Assembly (NCBI GenBank): GCA_029261275.1 | Contig: JAJDBR010000280.1 | Coordinates: 1-39,734 of the forward strand | Reading direction: 5' to 3' | DNA length: 39,734 bases | Origin: Nitrospirales bacterium | Lineage (GTDB): Bacteria; Nitrospirota; Nitrospiria; Nitrospirales; UBA8639 | In this document: one piece after another, positions 28,726 through 36,633 of the stretch | Layout of the letters: the number at the start of each line of letters is the position of its first letter | Position numbering within the stretch: the stretch's first letter is position 1 | Position numbers and translations under genes: made by a program | The notes under the pieces: generated by a model | The model's database searches: none | What the model was told of the DNA's origin: nothing | What the model saw: the letters and a program-made list of their open reading frames with translations, nothing else

Positions 28726-30806
28726 CAGTTAAACTCCGTTCGCTCTTTGCGTATGTCAAAAGATGATTTTTCTGGTAAGACCGTTACCGAAAACTGTGCT
28801 TTGCTAAGAGTGGTCGAAACCTCCCCGTCCTCATCCTGTGGTATTTGTACAGCATAGACAATATTGATGTTCGTTGCATCGCCTACCGAGTCTGTTGCTG
28901 TGACAACCGCGACATCGCCGCTTTCCGCTGTTGGTGTGCCACTTATCGTACCTGCGTTGTGCGTAACGCCATCAGGTAGATTAGCCACATCCCAGACAAT
29001 GACATCTCCCTCAAAGTCATCGATGTAAGTGCTTAATACTATTGGTGTTATTGCCTCATCGACAATCCATAGCTGTCCAGGTATTGCCGAACCAATGAGT
29101 GCCGGCGCAACATTGTTGATTGTGAACGTTGCCTCACCGCACATAGCTCCAAGGGAAACATCGTAGGCATCGACAACTATTGTCTGGCGTGACTGATCGC
29201 TTGCAGCGGCATAAGAAAACGTTCCATCAACATTCGCTGTTACCGTATAGCCGTCAGAACTTGTCAGGAGGTCAATTCGTTCGATATCTCCATCGGCAAG
29301 ACTTGAGTTCTCAAGCACAGAAATGCCCGGCGCGATAACACCACCGCTTGTATAGGTCGTGTATCCGGTTGAGTCGATGTCATCAAGGTCCAGTGTGTTC
29401 GCATCAACTACCGTTACATCATAATAAAGCAGGCCATCATCAGGGCTTAGCGACTTATCGCCACCATCGTTTAGCTCTGTCATTCCACCAACACCCCAGA
29501 TGCGACATTGCTGGGCTGTGGTAAATCCGTGACCTGTAACGGTAATTCTACAAGGATCTGCCTTCGATGCTGCTGTTATCTCCTTGAGTGCAATTGTGAC
29601 ATGCTGCTTACCAGTCGGGGCATCAAGTGCCTCATCAACCAGTGTCGTGAGTGCACTATCACCATCTGTATTGCTCGATACAACGTAAAGATCATAGATC
29701 GGAAATGTCAGGCCACTAAGAACCAGATCACTTGGCTCGGTGTCACCCAGCATTGCTTTGTTAGCACTTGCCTGTGCCGCTACATCTCCCGTTCCATTGC
29801 CGGCCTTGACCTGTGCAATGGTTGGCGCTGTCTCGTCTTTCTTGACGGCAACCGCGTACATCGTGGCATCAAAGTCTGTCTCTGCCGTGATGTTGTAACT
29901 GGTCGAGTCTTGAAGGGTTACCGAAGGGGCAGTCAAATAACCCGGTGTCTCATCAACAAAAGAAAGCGTTGAACCGGACGCATTGCTATCACCAAGGTTT
30001 TGCTCGACAAAGCAATACAATGTGTCGGTATGATCTAAAGTTCCTCGAACCGCCGTGAAGTTGATCGATGTATCAGCCCATGATGTTACTGTCTGCTCTA
30101 CCGCATTGGCATCATTGATATTGTCAGTCGGTGATATCTTGACAAAACCAACGCCCTGGCTTGCACCGAAATTCGTTCCGGTAATCGTTACATTATTTTG
30201 TCCATTGAATATGGTCGTGTCGTCAATAGACGAAATAGTCGGTGTGGTTGTCAGATCACCAAATTCACCTGATTCCCACTGGACATCTGTTTCGGTTACC
30301 GCTGTAAAACCACCGATACCCGGCTTACCCGTTGATAACGTTGCGTCTGTTTCTGTTTTTCTTAAGGTCCCCTTGAAATAAACCCTTAAAGTAGTTCCCT
30401 CACATTCGAGCCTTAATACATCACCAGCACCAGGGGCGGATGCAACGTTAACCGTCGATCCTATCGCGGTAAAAGCACCCGCACCGTCATTGTGTTCAAG
30501 CAATACATCAACCGTTGAATTGCCCTTGGCATTCGCAGAGGCCACATAACACTCTGCCGTTGTCGGGTCCATTCTGACCGCGACTTGTGCCCATGCATTC
30601 GTCGTGTCTACAAAGACTGATAAAGTGCCTTGCACATAATGATCGTTCGCATAAGCCTCAGCATCACGCTTGGCCATGCAAGCCGATACTGTCGTGCTGG
30701 TCTTAAGATCACTACTGCCAGTAATCTCCATGACATCGTAAGTGCCCTGACCATTGGAGTAATTACCGCCAATCGTGGCACGTTCAAAATCGTCTGTTGC
30801 GGCCAT
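28722..30806 (-). CDS. Multi-domain tail fibre / adhesin (694 aa)
   Basis: Visible domain order: an N-terminal concanavalin-like jelly roll (residues 1-185), an IPT/TIG immunoglobulin-like domain (about 190-285, PTISSIDDTTIFNGQNNVTI), further beta domains, a GHGFTTAQQCRIWGVGGMTE domain typical of phage tail proteins, and an Ig-like putative cell-wall-binding domain (VWDVANLPDGVTHNAGTISG). It ends with a charged stretch (SSFDIRKERTEFNW). Almost no cysteines. Probably a receptor-binding or tail-tip protein. Confidence 0.75.
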   Translation of the reverse strand: MAATDDFERATIGGNYSNGQGTYDVMEITGSSDLKTSTTVSACMAKRDAEAYANDHYVQGTLSVFVDTTNAWAQVAVRMDPTTAECYVASANAKGNSTVDVLLEHNDGAGAFTAIGSTVNVASAPGAGDVLRLECEGTTLRVYFKGTLRKTETDATLSTGKPGIGGFTAVTETDVQWESGEFGDLTTTPTISSIDDTTIFNGQNNVTITGTNFGASQGVGFVKISPTDNINDANAVEQTVTSWADTSINFTAVRGTLDHTDTLYCFVEQNLGDSNASGSTLSFVDETPGYLTAPSVTLQDSTSYNITAETDFDATMYAVAVKKDETAPTIAQVKAGNGTGDVAAQASANKAMLGDTEPSDLVLSGLTFPIYDLYVVSSNTDGDSALTTLVDEALDAPTGKQHVTIALKEITAASKADPCRITVTGHGFTTAQQCRIWGVGGMTELNDGGDKSLSPDDGLLYYDVTVVDANTLDLDDIDSTGYTTYTSGGVIAPGISVLENSSLADGDIERIDLLTSSDGYTVTANVDGTFSYAAASDQSRQTIVVDAYDVSLGAMCGEATFTINNVAPALIGSAIPGQLWIVDEAITPIVLSTYIDDFEGDVIVWDVANLPDGVTHNAGTISGTPTAESGDVAVVTATDSVGDATNINIVYAVQIPQDEDGEVSTTLSKAQFSVTVLPEKSSFDIRKERTEFNW

Positions 30807-31999
30807 TACAGCGCCGGATGAGGTGAGACGTAGCTATAACCCGTGTTAGCAGTGCTGGCACCGTGATTTTGTACCTCAGCAGCCGCCTTAGCCGTTGCTG
30901 TATCGCCGTTTGTCCCAGGTGTTAGCCAGTGAACCTCCGGATGTATAAACGAGCCTCCAATATTGGGATTAGGATGATCATCGCTAACAATGTATCTGGA
31001 TGGATCGCCAAACCTGCCTGGGGCCGGCACGTACTGGCCGAAAATCGGGTAGCCTCCGGGCTGCCAGTAGTAACAATTCTCAAGGTCTGGATCGAATGCC
31101 ATTGAATCGTGCGCACCAAACCCGGCAAAGGCTCCCATAGATCCCTCTAACGCTCGACCGTCCGTGTAGTCCTCGTTGGTTAAGATGCAGGTGTAATTAC
31201 GTGCTTGAAAGTCCAGCTTGTGACATCCGAAAGAGCCGCACTTTTGATGTATCGCCATGCCAGCCTGCCCGCCTTGCATGAAGATGTTTTCCAATTTCAC
31301 CCATCGCAGGAACGTCATATCCCCACCAACACCGCTGTTATCAGCGCCCTGCTGTTGGAATAAATCTTGGTGAACAAACCACTGGCTACCAACAGAACCC
31401 TCAAATCGACTGTTCTGTATATGGAATTCCCTGGTCGTATTAGCGGGCGTAACGTAAGGGCCGTCAATACCGCGGCTGTCGATCATGTCACATTCCATGC
31501 CGTTAGCCTCGATCTTAACGCCATGACAAAAAACGTTAGAACGGGCACTAATAAGGATCGCAATACCACCATTTTGAAGGATGGGATTTGCGTTAAAAGC
31601 ATTCGGTGTCGTCGGCCTTGAATCGAATATCTGGCCAATACCACCACCTGATGGCACCTCAAGGTCAAGTTCTGGAGCTTCGACAAATACTTGTTGCCAA
31701 TTGCGGATGTTTATAGGGATCGGCAGTGCCAGCGATTCCCCTGACAGATTGAGTATCAGGTCTTTTGTACCGTCCCCCGTGATCTGGTAGTGATCGCCAC
31801 CCGGAACAATGTTGGAATTGACTGACGAGAAAGTGTCCCTGTAAGTCGATTCAAGCAAAGAAACAGTATTTATCTCCACAGCGCCCGCACTAGGCGTTCC
31901 TGGAGATAGATTGACAACATCCCATGCAAAGCCACCGCCACCAACACCCGTGGTTGTTCGTGAAATGCTCGGACCGAACTCGCTGGTATTAGCTGTCAT
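30806..31999 (-). CDS. Tailspike-like beta-helix protein (397 aa)
   Basis: The ATG at 31999 overlaps the previous stop (ATGA). The middle has right-handed parallel beta-helix character (NPILQNGGIAILISARSNVF, CHGVKIEANGMECDMIDSRG, FHIQNSRFEGSVGSQWF). The end is rich in Gly/Pro/aromatics. Beta-helix proteins next to fibres often carry glycan-degrading activity, but no catalytic residues can be assigned by eye. Confidence 0.65.
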   Translation of the reverse strand: MTANTSEFGPSISRTTTGVGGGGFAWDVVNLSPGTPSAGAVEINTVSLLESTYRDTFSSVNSNIVPGGDHYQITGDGTKDLILNLSGESLALPIPINIRNWQQVFVEAPELDLEVPSGGGIGQIFDSRPTTPNAFNANPILQNGGIAILISARSNVFCHGVKIEANGMECDMIDSRGIDGPYVTPANTTREFHIQNSRFEGSVGSQWFVHQDLFQQQGADNSGVGGDMTFLRWVKLENIFMQGGQAGMAIHQKCGSFGCHKLDFQARNYTCILTNEDYTDGRALEGSMGAFAGFGAHDSMAFDPDLENCYYWQPGGYPIFGQYVPAPGRFGDPSRYIVSDDHPNPNIGGSFIHPEVHWLTPGTNGDTATAKAAAEVQNHGASTANTGYSYVSPHPAL

Positions 32000-33396
32000 G
32001 GTGTAGCGTCCACGCCCTTGCACTTGTATTCGTAAAGCGTGTCCTCGGTAAGCCCTGTATCTGAATGCGTTATCAGCGCAAGGTTTTGCAGAGAAACCTC
32101 CTCAAAATCCACCGTTGCTGTCGTGTTCAAAAGACCTGAATTAAGAAAAAATCCAGCCTGAACATTGGCGTTCATGACAATGGTTTCCTGCCTGTTTTGT
32201 GTCCAGCCAGTATCGCCTTGCTTAAAGATATAGCAGGTAAACACATCGCCGGTTCGATTGATCCAAAAGTAATAATCACCACTTAAATCAGTTTGTGGGT
32301 TGGCAAACTGAATAGACCCACCGGTAACGGCTCGAAATTTAACCTCTGAGAATTTCGGGTCAGGTGATGAAGCAGAGTTAGATAATCTCCCTGATGTGAT
32401 GAATTTTGAATCAACAGCAATGGTTTCTCTTACCATTAGTTGCGCAGATGTCTTGCTTAAAAGCGGCGCTGTATAACTTGGTATGCGGCAGGTTAAATCA
32501 AAGTCACCACTCACCGGTCCTGATATATAGTAAATGTCATCAGCCTGTACGACACTACTGTCAAGCCCGATAACGCCCTCTGCCGTAACCTCCCAGTCAG
32601 CACCAGTCTGTGTAGAGCTTGGGCTTACCCCGTGCGTACCAATCGTGTTGGCACTCATCTGGATAGAAATGCCGGCGCTTATGCTTTTTGTCGCCAGCAA
32701 TGAAAACGACCCAGCACCGGCTTTGCTGTGAAGCTCAACAGATGCCATCCCATTAGCATCGCTTGCCGGCGACTTGGGGTCAGAGGGTGGGATGATGACA
32801 ATATCGTTTTGCGTATCAGTACCCGTCACTGACTTTATCAGCGGTACTGTTGGTGCCAGTGTGTCTGATGCCGGCGTTACAATAGATAGCGCGAAAGAAT
32901 TTGAAAAGAAATCATTACCGCCAACCGACGCCTTAAGCTGAAATACCCCAGCACCTAGAACTGTTGCTGGTGTGCTGAGAAAATCAAGGCTTTGAATAGT
33001 AGCTAAAAGAGTTGCCGCCGTATCACCGGAAATATCTATGATGCTGATAACGGCTGTTGCCGCCCCCGTTCCGGACATGTAGGCCGTGCGCAATTCTTGT
33101 GAGAATGCCGATGACTGCAATTGATTTTCAAAATTAGGAACAGTTGACCATGAAACATCAAGCGCAGCAGCGGGCGCTGGTCTTTGGGTATCGACATTAC
33201 CGGACGCATCGGGAACAACTGTGATAGAGCGAGCAGTAAGCGTCACCTCGTAATAAACCTCTGCGCCAATCCTGATCTGATAAGTACCAGGACCTTGATT
33301 GATCGCGCTCTCAACGGCGTCAACCAGGCTCTGATGGCGGGAAACGTACTCATCACCCCAGACCTCAAGGTAAGCCTTTCTGGTGATTTCAAGCAC
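31996..33396 (-). CDS. Tail fibre / adhesin, first late gene (466 aa)
   Basis: GTG start with GAGG four bases upstream. The N-terminus (MLEITRKAYLEVWGDEYVSR) is a helical structural anchor. A beta-rich body follows, then a C-terminal jelly roll (about residues 290-440, GPVSGDFDLTCRIPSYTAPL, YYFWINRTGDVFTCYIFKQG) similar to DUF1349/LamG-type carbohydrate-binding folds. It heads the late operon below the structured leader. Confidence 0.65.
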   Translation of the reverse strand: MLEITRKAYLEVWGDEYVSRHQSLVDAVESAINQGPGTYQIRIGAEVYYEVTLTARSITVVPDASGNVDTQRPAPAAALDVSWSTVPNFENQLQSSAFSQELRTAYMSGTGAATAVISIIDISGDTAATLLATIQSLDFLSTPATVLGAGVFQLKASVGGNDFFSNSFALSIVTPASDTLAPTVPLIKSVTGTDTQNDIVIIPPSDPKSPASDANGMASVELHSKAGAGSFSLLATKSISAGISIQMSANTIGTHGVSPSSTQTGADWEVTAEGVIGLDSSVVQADDIYYISGPVSGDFDLTCRIPSYTAPLLSKTSAQLMVRETIAVDSKFITSGRLSNSASSPDPKFSEVKFRAVTGGSIQFANPQTDLSGDYYFWINRTGDVFTCYIFKQGDTGWTQNRQETIVMNANVQAGFFLNSGLLNTTATVDFEEVSLQNLALITHSDTGLTEDTLYEYKCKGVDATP

Positions 33397-33412
33397 ATGA
33401 CCTCACGAATAA

Positions 33413-33431
33413 AGCCGGATGTTCACCGGCT
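33413..33431 (-). other. Second leader hairpin before first late gene
   Basis: Minus RNA AGCCGG-UGAACAU-CCGGCU (33431-33413) followed by UUAUUCG. The stem is strong, but the following U-run is short, so termination is uncertain. It could instead shield or present the GTG start 17 bases downstream. Confidence 0.4.
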
Positions 33432-33468
33432 GCTCACTCCGCTGTTGGGTGAGCCATAGAATTTGGGC

Positions 33469-33577
33469 AAAAAAATACCGCCGTTAAGCGGTTGGGGTCT
33501 GCCACCCGGAGGAGTTACACCCCGTTGTTATATCCATCGCTCTCCACGGGTTTCGTATGCATCCTACTAACCGCTTA
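33469..33577 (-). promoter_or_regulatory. Late leader: attenuator with mutually exclusive stems
   Basis: Minus RNA has a terminator, ACCGC-UUAACG-GCGGU (33492-33477), then A and U7 (33475-33469). The upstream UAAGCGGUU (33577-33569) pairs perfectly over 9 bp with AACCGCUUA (33493-33485), which contains the whole 5' arm of the terminator. The two pairings exclude each other. The 75 nt enclosed can form CCCGU/ACGGG and GGGU-GGCAG-ACCC stems. This equals a riboswitch- or attenuator-type architecture, or a lambda tR'-like Q-dependent leader, between the Q-like gene and the first late gene. Confidence 0.6.
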
Positions 33578-33638
33578 CCGCTACAGGTGGCATTGCGTTT
33601 ATTCAGGGCGCAAGAAAGCGCCATAAGACGGTCAGATT

Positions 33639-33989
33639 TTAATTGAATCCATCCAGAGTTGCAATGTGTTCACCGACTCTGGATTTTGCCTCTAATAACA
33701 ACAACTTAATACCATGTTCAGAGGTGAAAAATTGTAACGATATTTCTATGCAGGACAATCTGCCGAGATAATATCTTGCAATGACACGCCAGTAAGCCTT
33801 TTCTTCCAGCTTCACTCTTGCCATCGCTCGCTCTGTGATAGCGATTTCATCGGTCATTTCGTAAGAGTCGGCGGCTTGGTCAAGCCGTTCCTTCAGATAT
33901 CCGGAAACACTGTTGACAGATCCCATAGACGGGCTTCGCGCCCAGTTAGCCCAGCGTTCTAAACGCTCGTCCAGTTCCTTGCTGTCCAT
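33639..33989 (-). CDS. Q-like late antitermination protein (116 aa)
   Basis: The N-terminus MDSKELDERLERWANWARSP is typical of the phage Q/antitermQ family (LE.W..W.R pattern). The rest is helical, with a region like a sigma-type helix-turn-helix (AYWRVIARYYLGRLSCIEIS) near the end. The position is as expected: last gene of the leftward early-middle operon, directly upstream of the leader and terminator that precede the late genes. It should act on RNA polymerase to read through that terminator. Shorter than lambda Q (207 aa). Confidence 0.7.
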   Translation of the reverse strand: MDSKELDERLERWANWARSPSMGSVNSVSGYLKERLDQAADSYEMTDEIAITERAMARVKLEEKAYWRVIARYYLGRLSCIEISLQFFTSEHGIKLLLLEAKSRVGEHIATLDGFN

Positions 33990-34023
33990 CGCTCGCTTTA
34001 AAGTTCGAAAATGTGGATGTAAG

Positions 34024-34944
34024 TCATTCCTCCCAACCAGGAATTAATGACTGAACAGATCTCTTTATTCCATTGTATTCTTTCTTTGCAATAATTAGTA
34101 ACTTCACGTCTGGGTGATACTTTGCCATCCTTCTAATTTTGGTTTTGCTTCTACTGTCCATCCACCCCTTTACTTCATGGTATTCAATTGAATCACTATT
34201 GTTTGTGACACGGAAGTCTGGCAAGTAACTTACAGAGCCGCGCTTTACACCCTCAAACCAAAATATCTCTGGTTCGTGCTCCCATCTTTTAATCTCGCCG
34301 AGCGATCTAAGCCACTCAAGATAACGCGCATAGTTTGCTTCCCACCTAGACCTATAAAACTTGCGAATACCACCAATTTCACGCCAACCTGATTTCCATG
34401 TGGTCTTATGTCGTGGCCGCACATAACTGCCGTTCTTAAATGCGGTTTTAGCCTGTTTTAGAGTGCGAACCATTTTTTGTTCATCTGTCATTTTCTCCCA
34501 ATTTTTCTTTGCTCTGATCTTTGCCGCTTCCTTCATTTCTTCGCTGTGCTTCATCCCAAGAGCGCCGCGTGGGTGTCCATTCTTCTTAATCCGTAATTTA
34601 GCTCGTTCGCTTATCCCCTGGCCAATATCCTTCGTACTTTTCCTTGATAGCATTGTCAAGTCCATTTGACCTGCAAAGCGACAAATGAGATTTTTACTCC
34701 TTCCCATTTCTTCCGCAAGTCGATCAAGCCTTCCATCTCCGTTAATAAACCCATCTTTGTAAAAAGATTCTATCTTTTTAATCTCTTCCTGAGACATTGG
34801 AGCGTTTTTTCGACCAACCCCCATCTGAACCAACCGCCTTTGAACGGTTTGCCCTGAACACCCAACCAGCTCACCGGCACACCAAACATTACCGGTTTTT
34901 TCATATGCCGAGCGAATCTGTTCGTCTGAAAATCTTCTTGGCAC
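34024..34944 (-). CDS. Putative homing-type endonuclease: two HTH, NUMOD3, PD-(D/E)XK (306 aa)
   Basis: GTG start in a TAGTG overlap. Domains in order: helix-turn-helix (6-44, QIRSAYEKTGNVWCAGELVG), a second HTH-like segment (52-95), a NUMOD3 helix repeat (122-150, GHPRGALGMKHSEEMKEAAK) and a C-terminal nuclease (195-290) with E202, LPDFRV containing D243, and YHEVKGW with E257 and K259. NUMOD3 is a DNA-binding motif of homing endonucleases; the nuclease resembles DUF1064-type phage proteins. NUMOD3 usually joins GIY-YIG or HNH cores, so this combination is unusual. It separates the Q-like gene from the recombination genes, suggesting insertion. Confidence 0.7.
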   Translation of the reverse strand: MPRRFSDEQIRSAYEKTGNVWCAGELVGCSGQTVQRRLVQMGVGRKNAPMSQEEIKKIESFYKDGFINGDGRLDRLAEEMGRSKNLICRFAGQMDLTMLSRKSTKDIGQGISERAKLRIKKNGHPRGALGMKHSEEMKEAAKIRAKKNWEKMTDEQKMVRTLKQAKTAFKNGSYVRPRHKTTWKSGWREIGGIRKFYRSRWEANYARYLEWLRSLGEIKRWEHEPEIFWFEGVKRGSVSYLPDFRVTNNSDSIEYHEVKGWMDSRSKTKIRRMAKYHPDVKLLIIAKKEYNGIKRSVQSLIPGWEE

Positions 34945-35201
34945 TACAAAAACCTCTCGCGAAAATCATTCAAGGGCACACAAATAAATCCATCTTTTAC
35001 CTCGGATCTGTACTCTTGAACAATTAATGCAGGCAACTGTTGACCAACAGACCTGTCTTTCGCCAACTCAATTCCGCCCTTAAACCAGCGTGGCAAACTA
35101 ACCTTAAGCACTAACTCTATTGACAGCCAATTATGGATCAACACGTCATCATTCAGTTTGGCACCAACATATTCACCAACAACTTGGTCGGAGTTCACCA
35201 T
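34944..35201 (-). CDS. Degenerate PD-(D/E)XK-like nuclease fragment (85 aa)
   Basis: Patterns DDVLIHNWLSIELVLKVSLP (18-37), QQLPALIVQEYRSEVKDGF and CVPLNDFRERF match the second half of small phage PD-(D/E)XK resolvase-like proteins (D, then E-x-K, LP, a glutamine/LP.lI..E, L.DF). The E-x-K motif is altered to ELVLK and the N-terminal part is missing, so activity is doubtful. It may be a remnant, or complemented by the nuclease domain of the next gene. ATG overlaps the YbcO-like stop. Confidence 0.45.
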   Translation of the reverse strand: MVNSDQVVGEYVGAKLNDDVLIHNWLSIELVLKVSLPRWFKGGIELAKDRSVGQQLPALIVQEYRSEVKDGFICVPLNDFRERFL

Positions 35202-35476
35202 TTTAAAATCCCATCCTTTATTAGCCGATACTGAGTTCGAATAACACCCTCAAGAAAGGCTCGTTGTATTTGGTCATCACCCTTATATGCTTCTGTGACG
35301 CGATGACATTCTGAACAGGCCCATGACGCCAGAAGATCTGGACTTTTCTGCCCTGCGCCAGTTACACCAGCCAACCTCACATGAGCCAAGACAACCGTAC
35401 TTGGATCGCGATTACAAACACCAAGCAACCTGACCTGACACTCTTTGTCACGAGCAATCTTGCGAAGATCAGCCAC
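35195..35476 (-). CDS. YbcO/DUF1364-like HNH-type nuclease (93 aa)
   Basis: The GTG start at 35476 gives the canonical N-terminus MADLRKIARDKECQVRLLGV; upstream extension to 35521 belongs to the zinc microprotein frame. Family motifs: C13 and C21 (CNRDPSTVVLAHVRLAG with H32), PDLLASWACSECH with C54, C57 and H58, and the end LEGVIRTQYRLIKDG. The Cys/His pattern binds zinc in a small HNH-type nuclease. It is found in lambdoid nin-type regions with NinB, as here. Confidence 0.8.
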   Translation of the reverse strand: MADLRKIARDKECQVRLLGVCNRDPSTVVLAHVRLAGVTGAGQKSPDLLASWACSECHRVTEAYKGDDQIQRAFLEGVIRTQYRLIKDGILKW

Positions 35477-35585
35477 CACAAAACCCGCAAGGCTTGTGAC
35501 TGAAAACATAACGCCATGCACCGCACCTTTTGCAAAGTTGAGTCATTACTCTTGCGCTTTGTGTTATTGCCTTGCTTTTAATCAC
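35469..35585 (-). CDS. Zinc-ribbon microprotein (38 aa)
   Basis: GTG at 35585 with AGGAA five bases upstream. The frame reads MIKSKAITQSARVMTQLC, then CKRCGAWRYVFSHKPCGFCG, giving a CxxC...CxxC zinc ribbon. The stop (35471-35469) overlaps the YbcO-like GTG. It matches in length (38 aa) and style the + strand microprotein at 6888-7004. Confidence 0.6.
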   Translation of the reverse strand: MIKSKAITQSARVMTQLCKRCGAWRYVFSHKPCGFCGG

Positions 35586-35606
35586 TGCTGTTCCTGTTCT
35601 GTTTGG

Positions 35607-35822
35607 TCAGTGGATCGGCCTCGGGCCGCCACGCTTCAAAGTGATTCGCGGATCTTGTCCGTCAAGTAATTCGTAGTCTTCTTTCCAAACAGTCACCTCA
35701 TCTGGCGTGTACCCCAGGTAGCCCTTAATGCTTTTGAGATAGGCATTCAGGCGGCGTCTGGCCCAACCCTTGCGAGCAGCCCTGCTGCGGCTCTCGAATG
35801 GCTCTGTGTCTAATCGGCTCAT
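35607..35822 (-). CDS. Hypothetical basic protein (71 aa)
   Basis: ATGA overlap with the NinB-like gene. Basic helical N-terminus (SRSRAARKGWARRRLNAYLK), then a mixed segment (DEVTVWKEDYELLDGQDPRI). It sits within the recombination cluster, perhaps a DNA-binding accessory. No family recognised. Confidence 0.55.
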   Translation of the reverse strand: MSRLDTEPFESRSRAARKGWARRRLNAYLKSIKGYLGYTPDEVTVWKEDYELLDGQDPRITLKRGGPRPIH

Positions 35823-36268
35823 GGCGCGGGACTTCGTGGATCAGTGTCCATACATGATGCTTCCTCATTCGGGTTTGGAATATAAATGCCCAGCTCTGCC
35901 ATTTTCTGTTGAATGAAATCGATAAATGCCATGAACTCTGATTTGCTCAAAGCAGAACTTCTATTCACTGGCTTCATTCTCTTGCGGCCAAAACCCTCGA
36001 TTACCTGCCAGCCAAAGTGCTCGCCAAGCAGATATTCGTGAATATCGCTATTCGTCCAGCCGGCCAACGTCTCGCCGCCTTGTTCCAGTATCGTTTTGTA
36101 CACAACGCCCCAAAGGTATGCGTTTTGTTCAAGTGATCGCTTGTTCTTTGTGACAAGCTTAAAGCGAACGTATTCACCAACATCCATTTTCTTTACGAAT
36201 GCAATAGAGTCCTGGTGTTTCGGATAGAGGCGGTTATTAGCGTCTTTGCAGAAGTAGAAGTCAGTCAT
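35819..36268 (-). CDS. NinB-like recombination protein (149 aa)
   Basis: NinB (lambda Orf) proteins bind single-stranded DNA and substitute for RecFOR in recombination. Family features: VTKNKRSLEQNAYLWGVVYK (40-60), IHEYLLGEHFGWQ, RSSALSKSEFMAFIDFIQQK and LGIYIPNPNE near the end. The start at 36268 overlaps the preceding stop (ATGACTGA). It groups with YbcO-like and Q-like genes as in lambdoid phages. Confidence 0.75.
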   Translation of the reverse strand: MTDFYFCKDANNRLYPKHQDSIAFVKKMDVGEYVRFKLVTKNKRSLEQNAYLWGVVYKTILEQGGETLAGWTNSDIHEYLLGEHFGWQVIEGFGRKRMKPVNRSSALSKSEFMAFIDFIQQKMAELGIYIPNPNEEASCMDTDPRSPAP

Positions 36269-36494
36269 TGGTTTCGCGCCGTGTAGCGACTCGGACCTCG
36301 TGAAGCGTTTGAGTCACAAATACACACGTTGGCGTGTCTCTGCGCTTAATGCGGAGCAACGTCTCCAGATACAAATCCCTTTCGTCCGTCAGGCGTTGGA
36401 TCTCGTTTCTTTGCCAAGCACAGACCTTATCGTTGATCTGCAACCCATCGTCGAACACCGAGATTCCGTATTTTTCTTTATCTTCTGGGGTCAT
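36261..36494 (-). CDS. Hypothetical helical protein (77 aa)
   Basis: The ATG at 36494 is preferred. The longer open frame to 36590 coincides with the zinc-ribbon microprotein in another frame and has no good ribosome site. The protein (MTPEDKEKYGISVFDDGLQI) has a helix NEIQRLTDERDLYLETLLRI and a single Cys pair. It overlaps its neighbours by 17 and 8 bases. Function unknown. Confidence 0.5.
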   Translation of the reverse strand: MTPEDKEKYGISVFDDGLQINDKVCAWQRNEIQRLTDERDLYLETLLRIKRRDTPTCVFVTQTLHEVRVATRRETND

Positions 36495-36633
36495 TTCTTT
36501 CTCGAAGCTGCCTATACTCAGCCGCCACGCAAGAGCCGCTGCAATGCGTGTGTTCTGGGTTGACGACACGCCCACACCAGCGGCACACATCACCCCTGAA
36601 CCAAGCGCAGATGTATTTAAATGTCTTAATCAT
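36478..36633 (-). CDS. Zinc-ribbon microprotein at a junction repeat (51 aa)
   Basis: The ATG at 36633 is inside junction repeat J4 (CTACCGATGATTAA, overlapping the previous stop). The product MIKTFKYICAWFRGDVCRWC, then GRVVNPEHTHCSGSCVAAEY, has C9, C17, C20, H30, C31 and C35, a zinc-binding layout. The same junction sequence on the other arm precedes another zinc-ribbon protein (6724-6891), supporting both. Confidence 0.6.
   Translation of the reverse strand: MIKTFKYICAWFRGDVCRWCGRVVNPEHTHCSGSCVAAEYRQLRERNDPRR

Noticed and set aside
33413-33431. Second hairpin as a full terminator
   Set aside because: Stem is good but only UUUAUU follows; kept as a hairpin with unknown role.
33494-33568. 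tRNA gene in the late leader
   Set aside because: The outer 9-bp stem looked like an acceptor arm, but there is no D-arm, anticodon arm or T-loop consensus.
36495-36590. N-terminal extension of the 77-aa gene (MCAAGVGVSS...)
   Set aside because: It lies in another frame over the zinc-ribbon microprotein that has the correct junction-repeat start; AGGGG abuts the GTG too closely.
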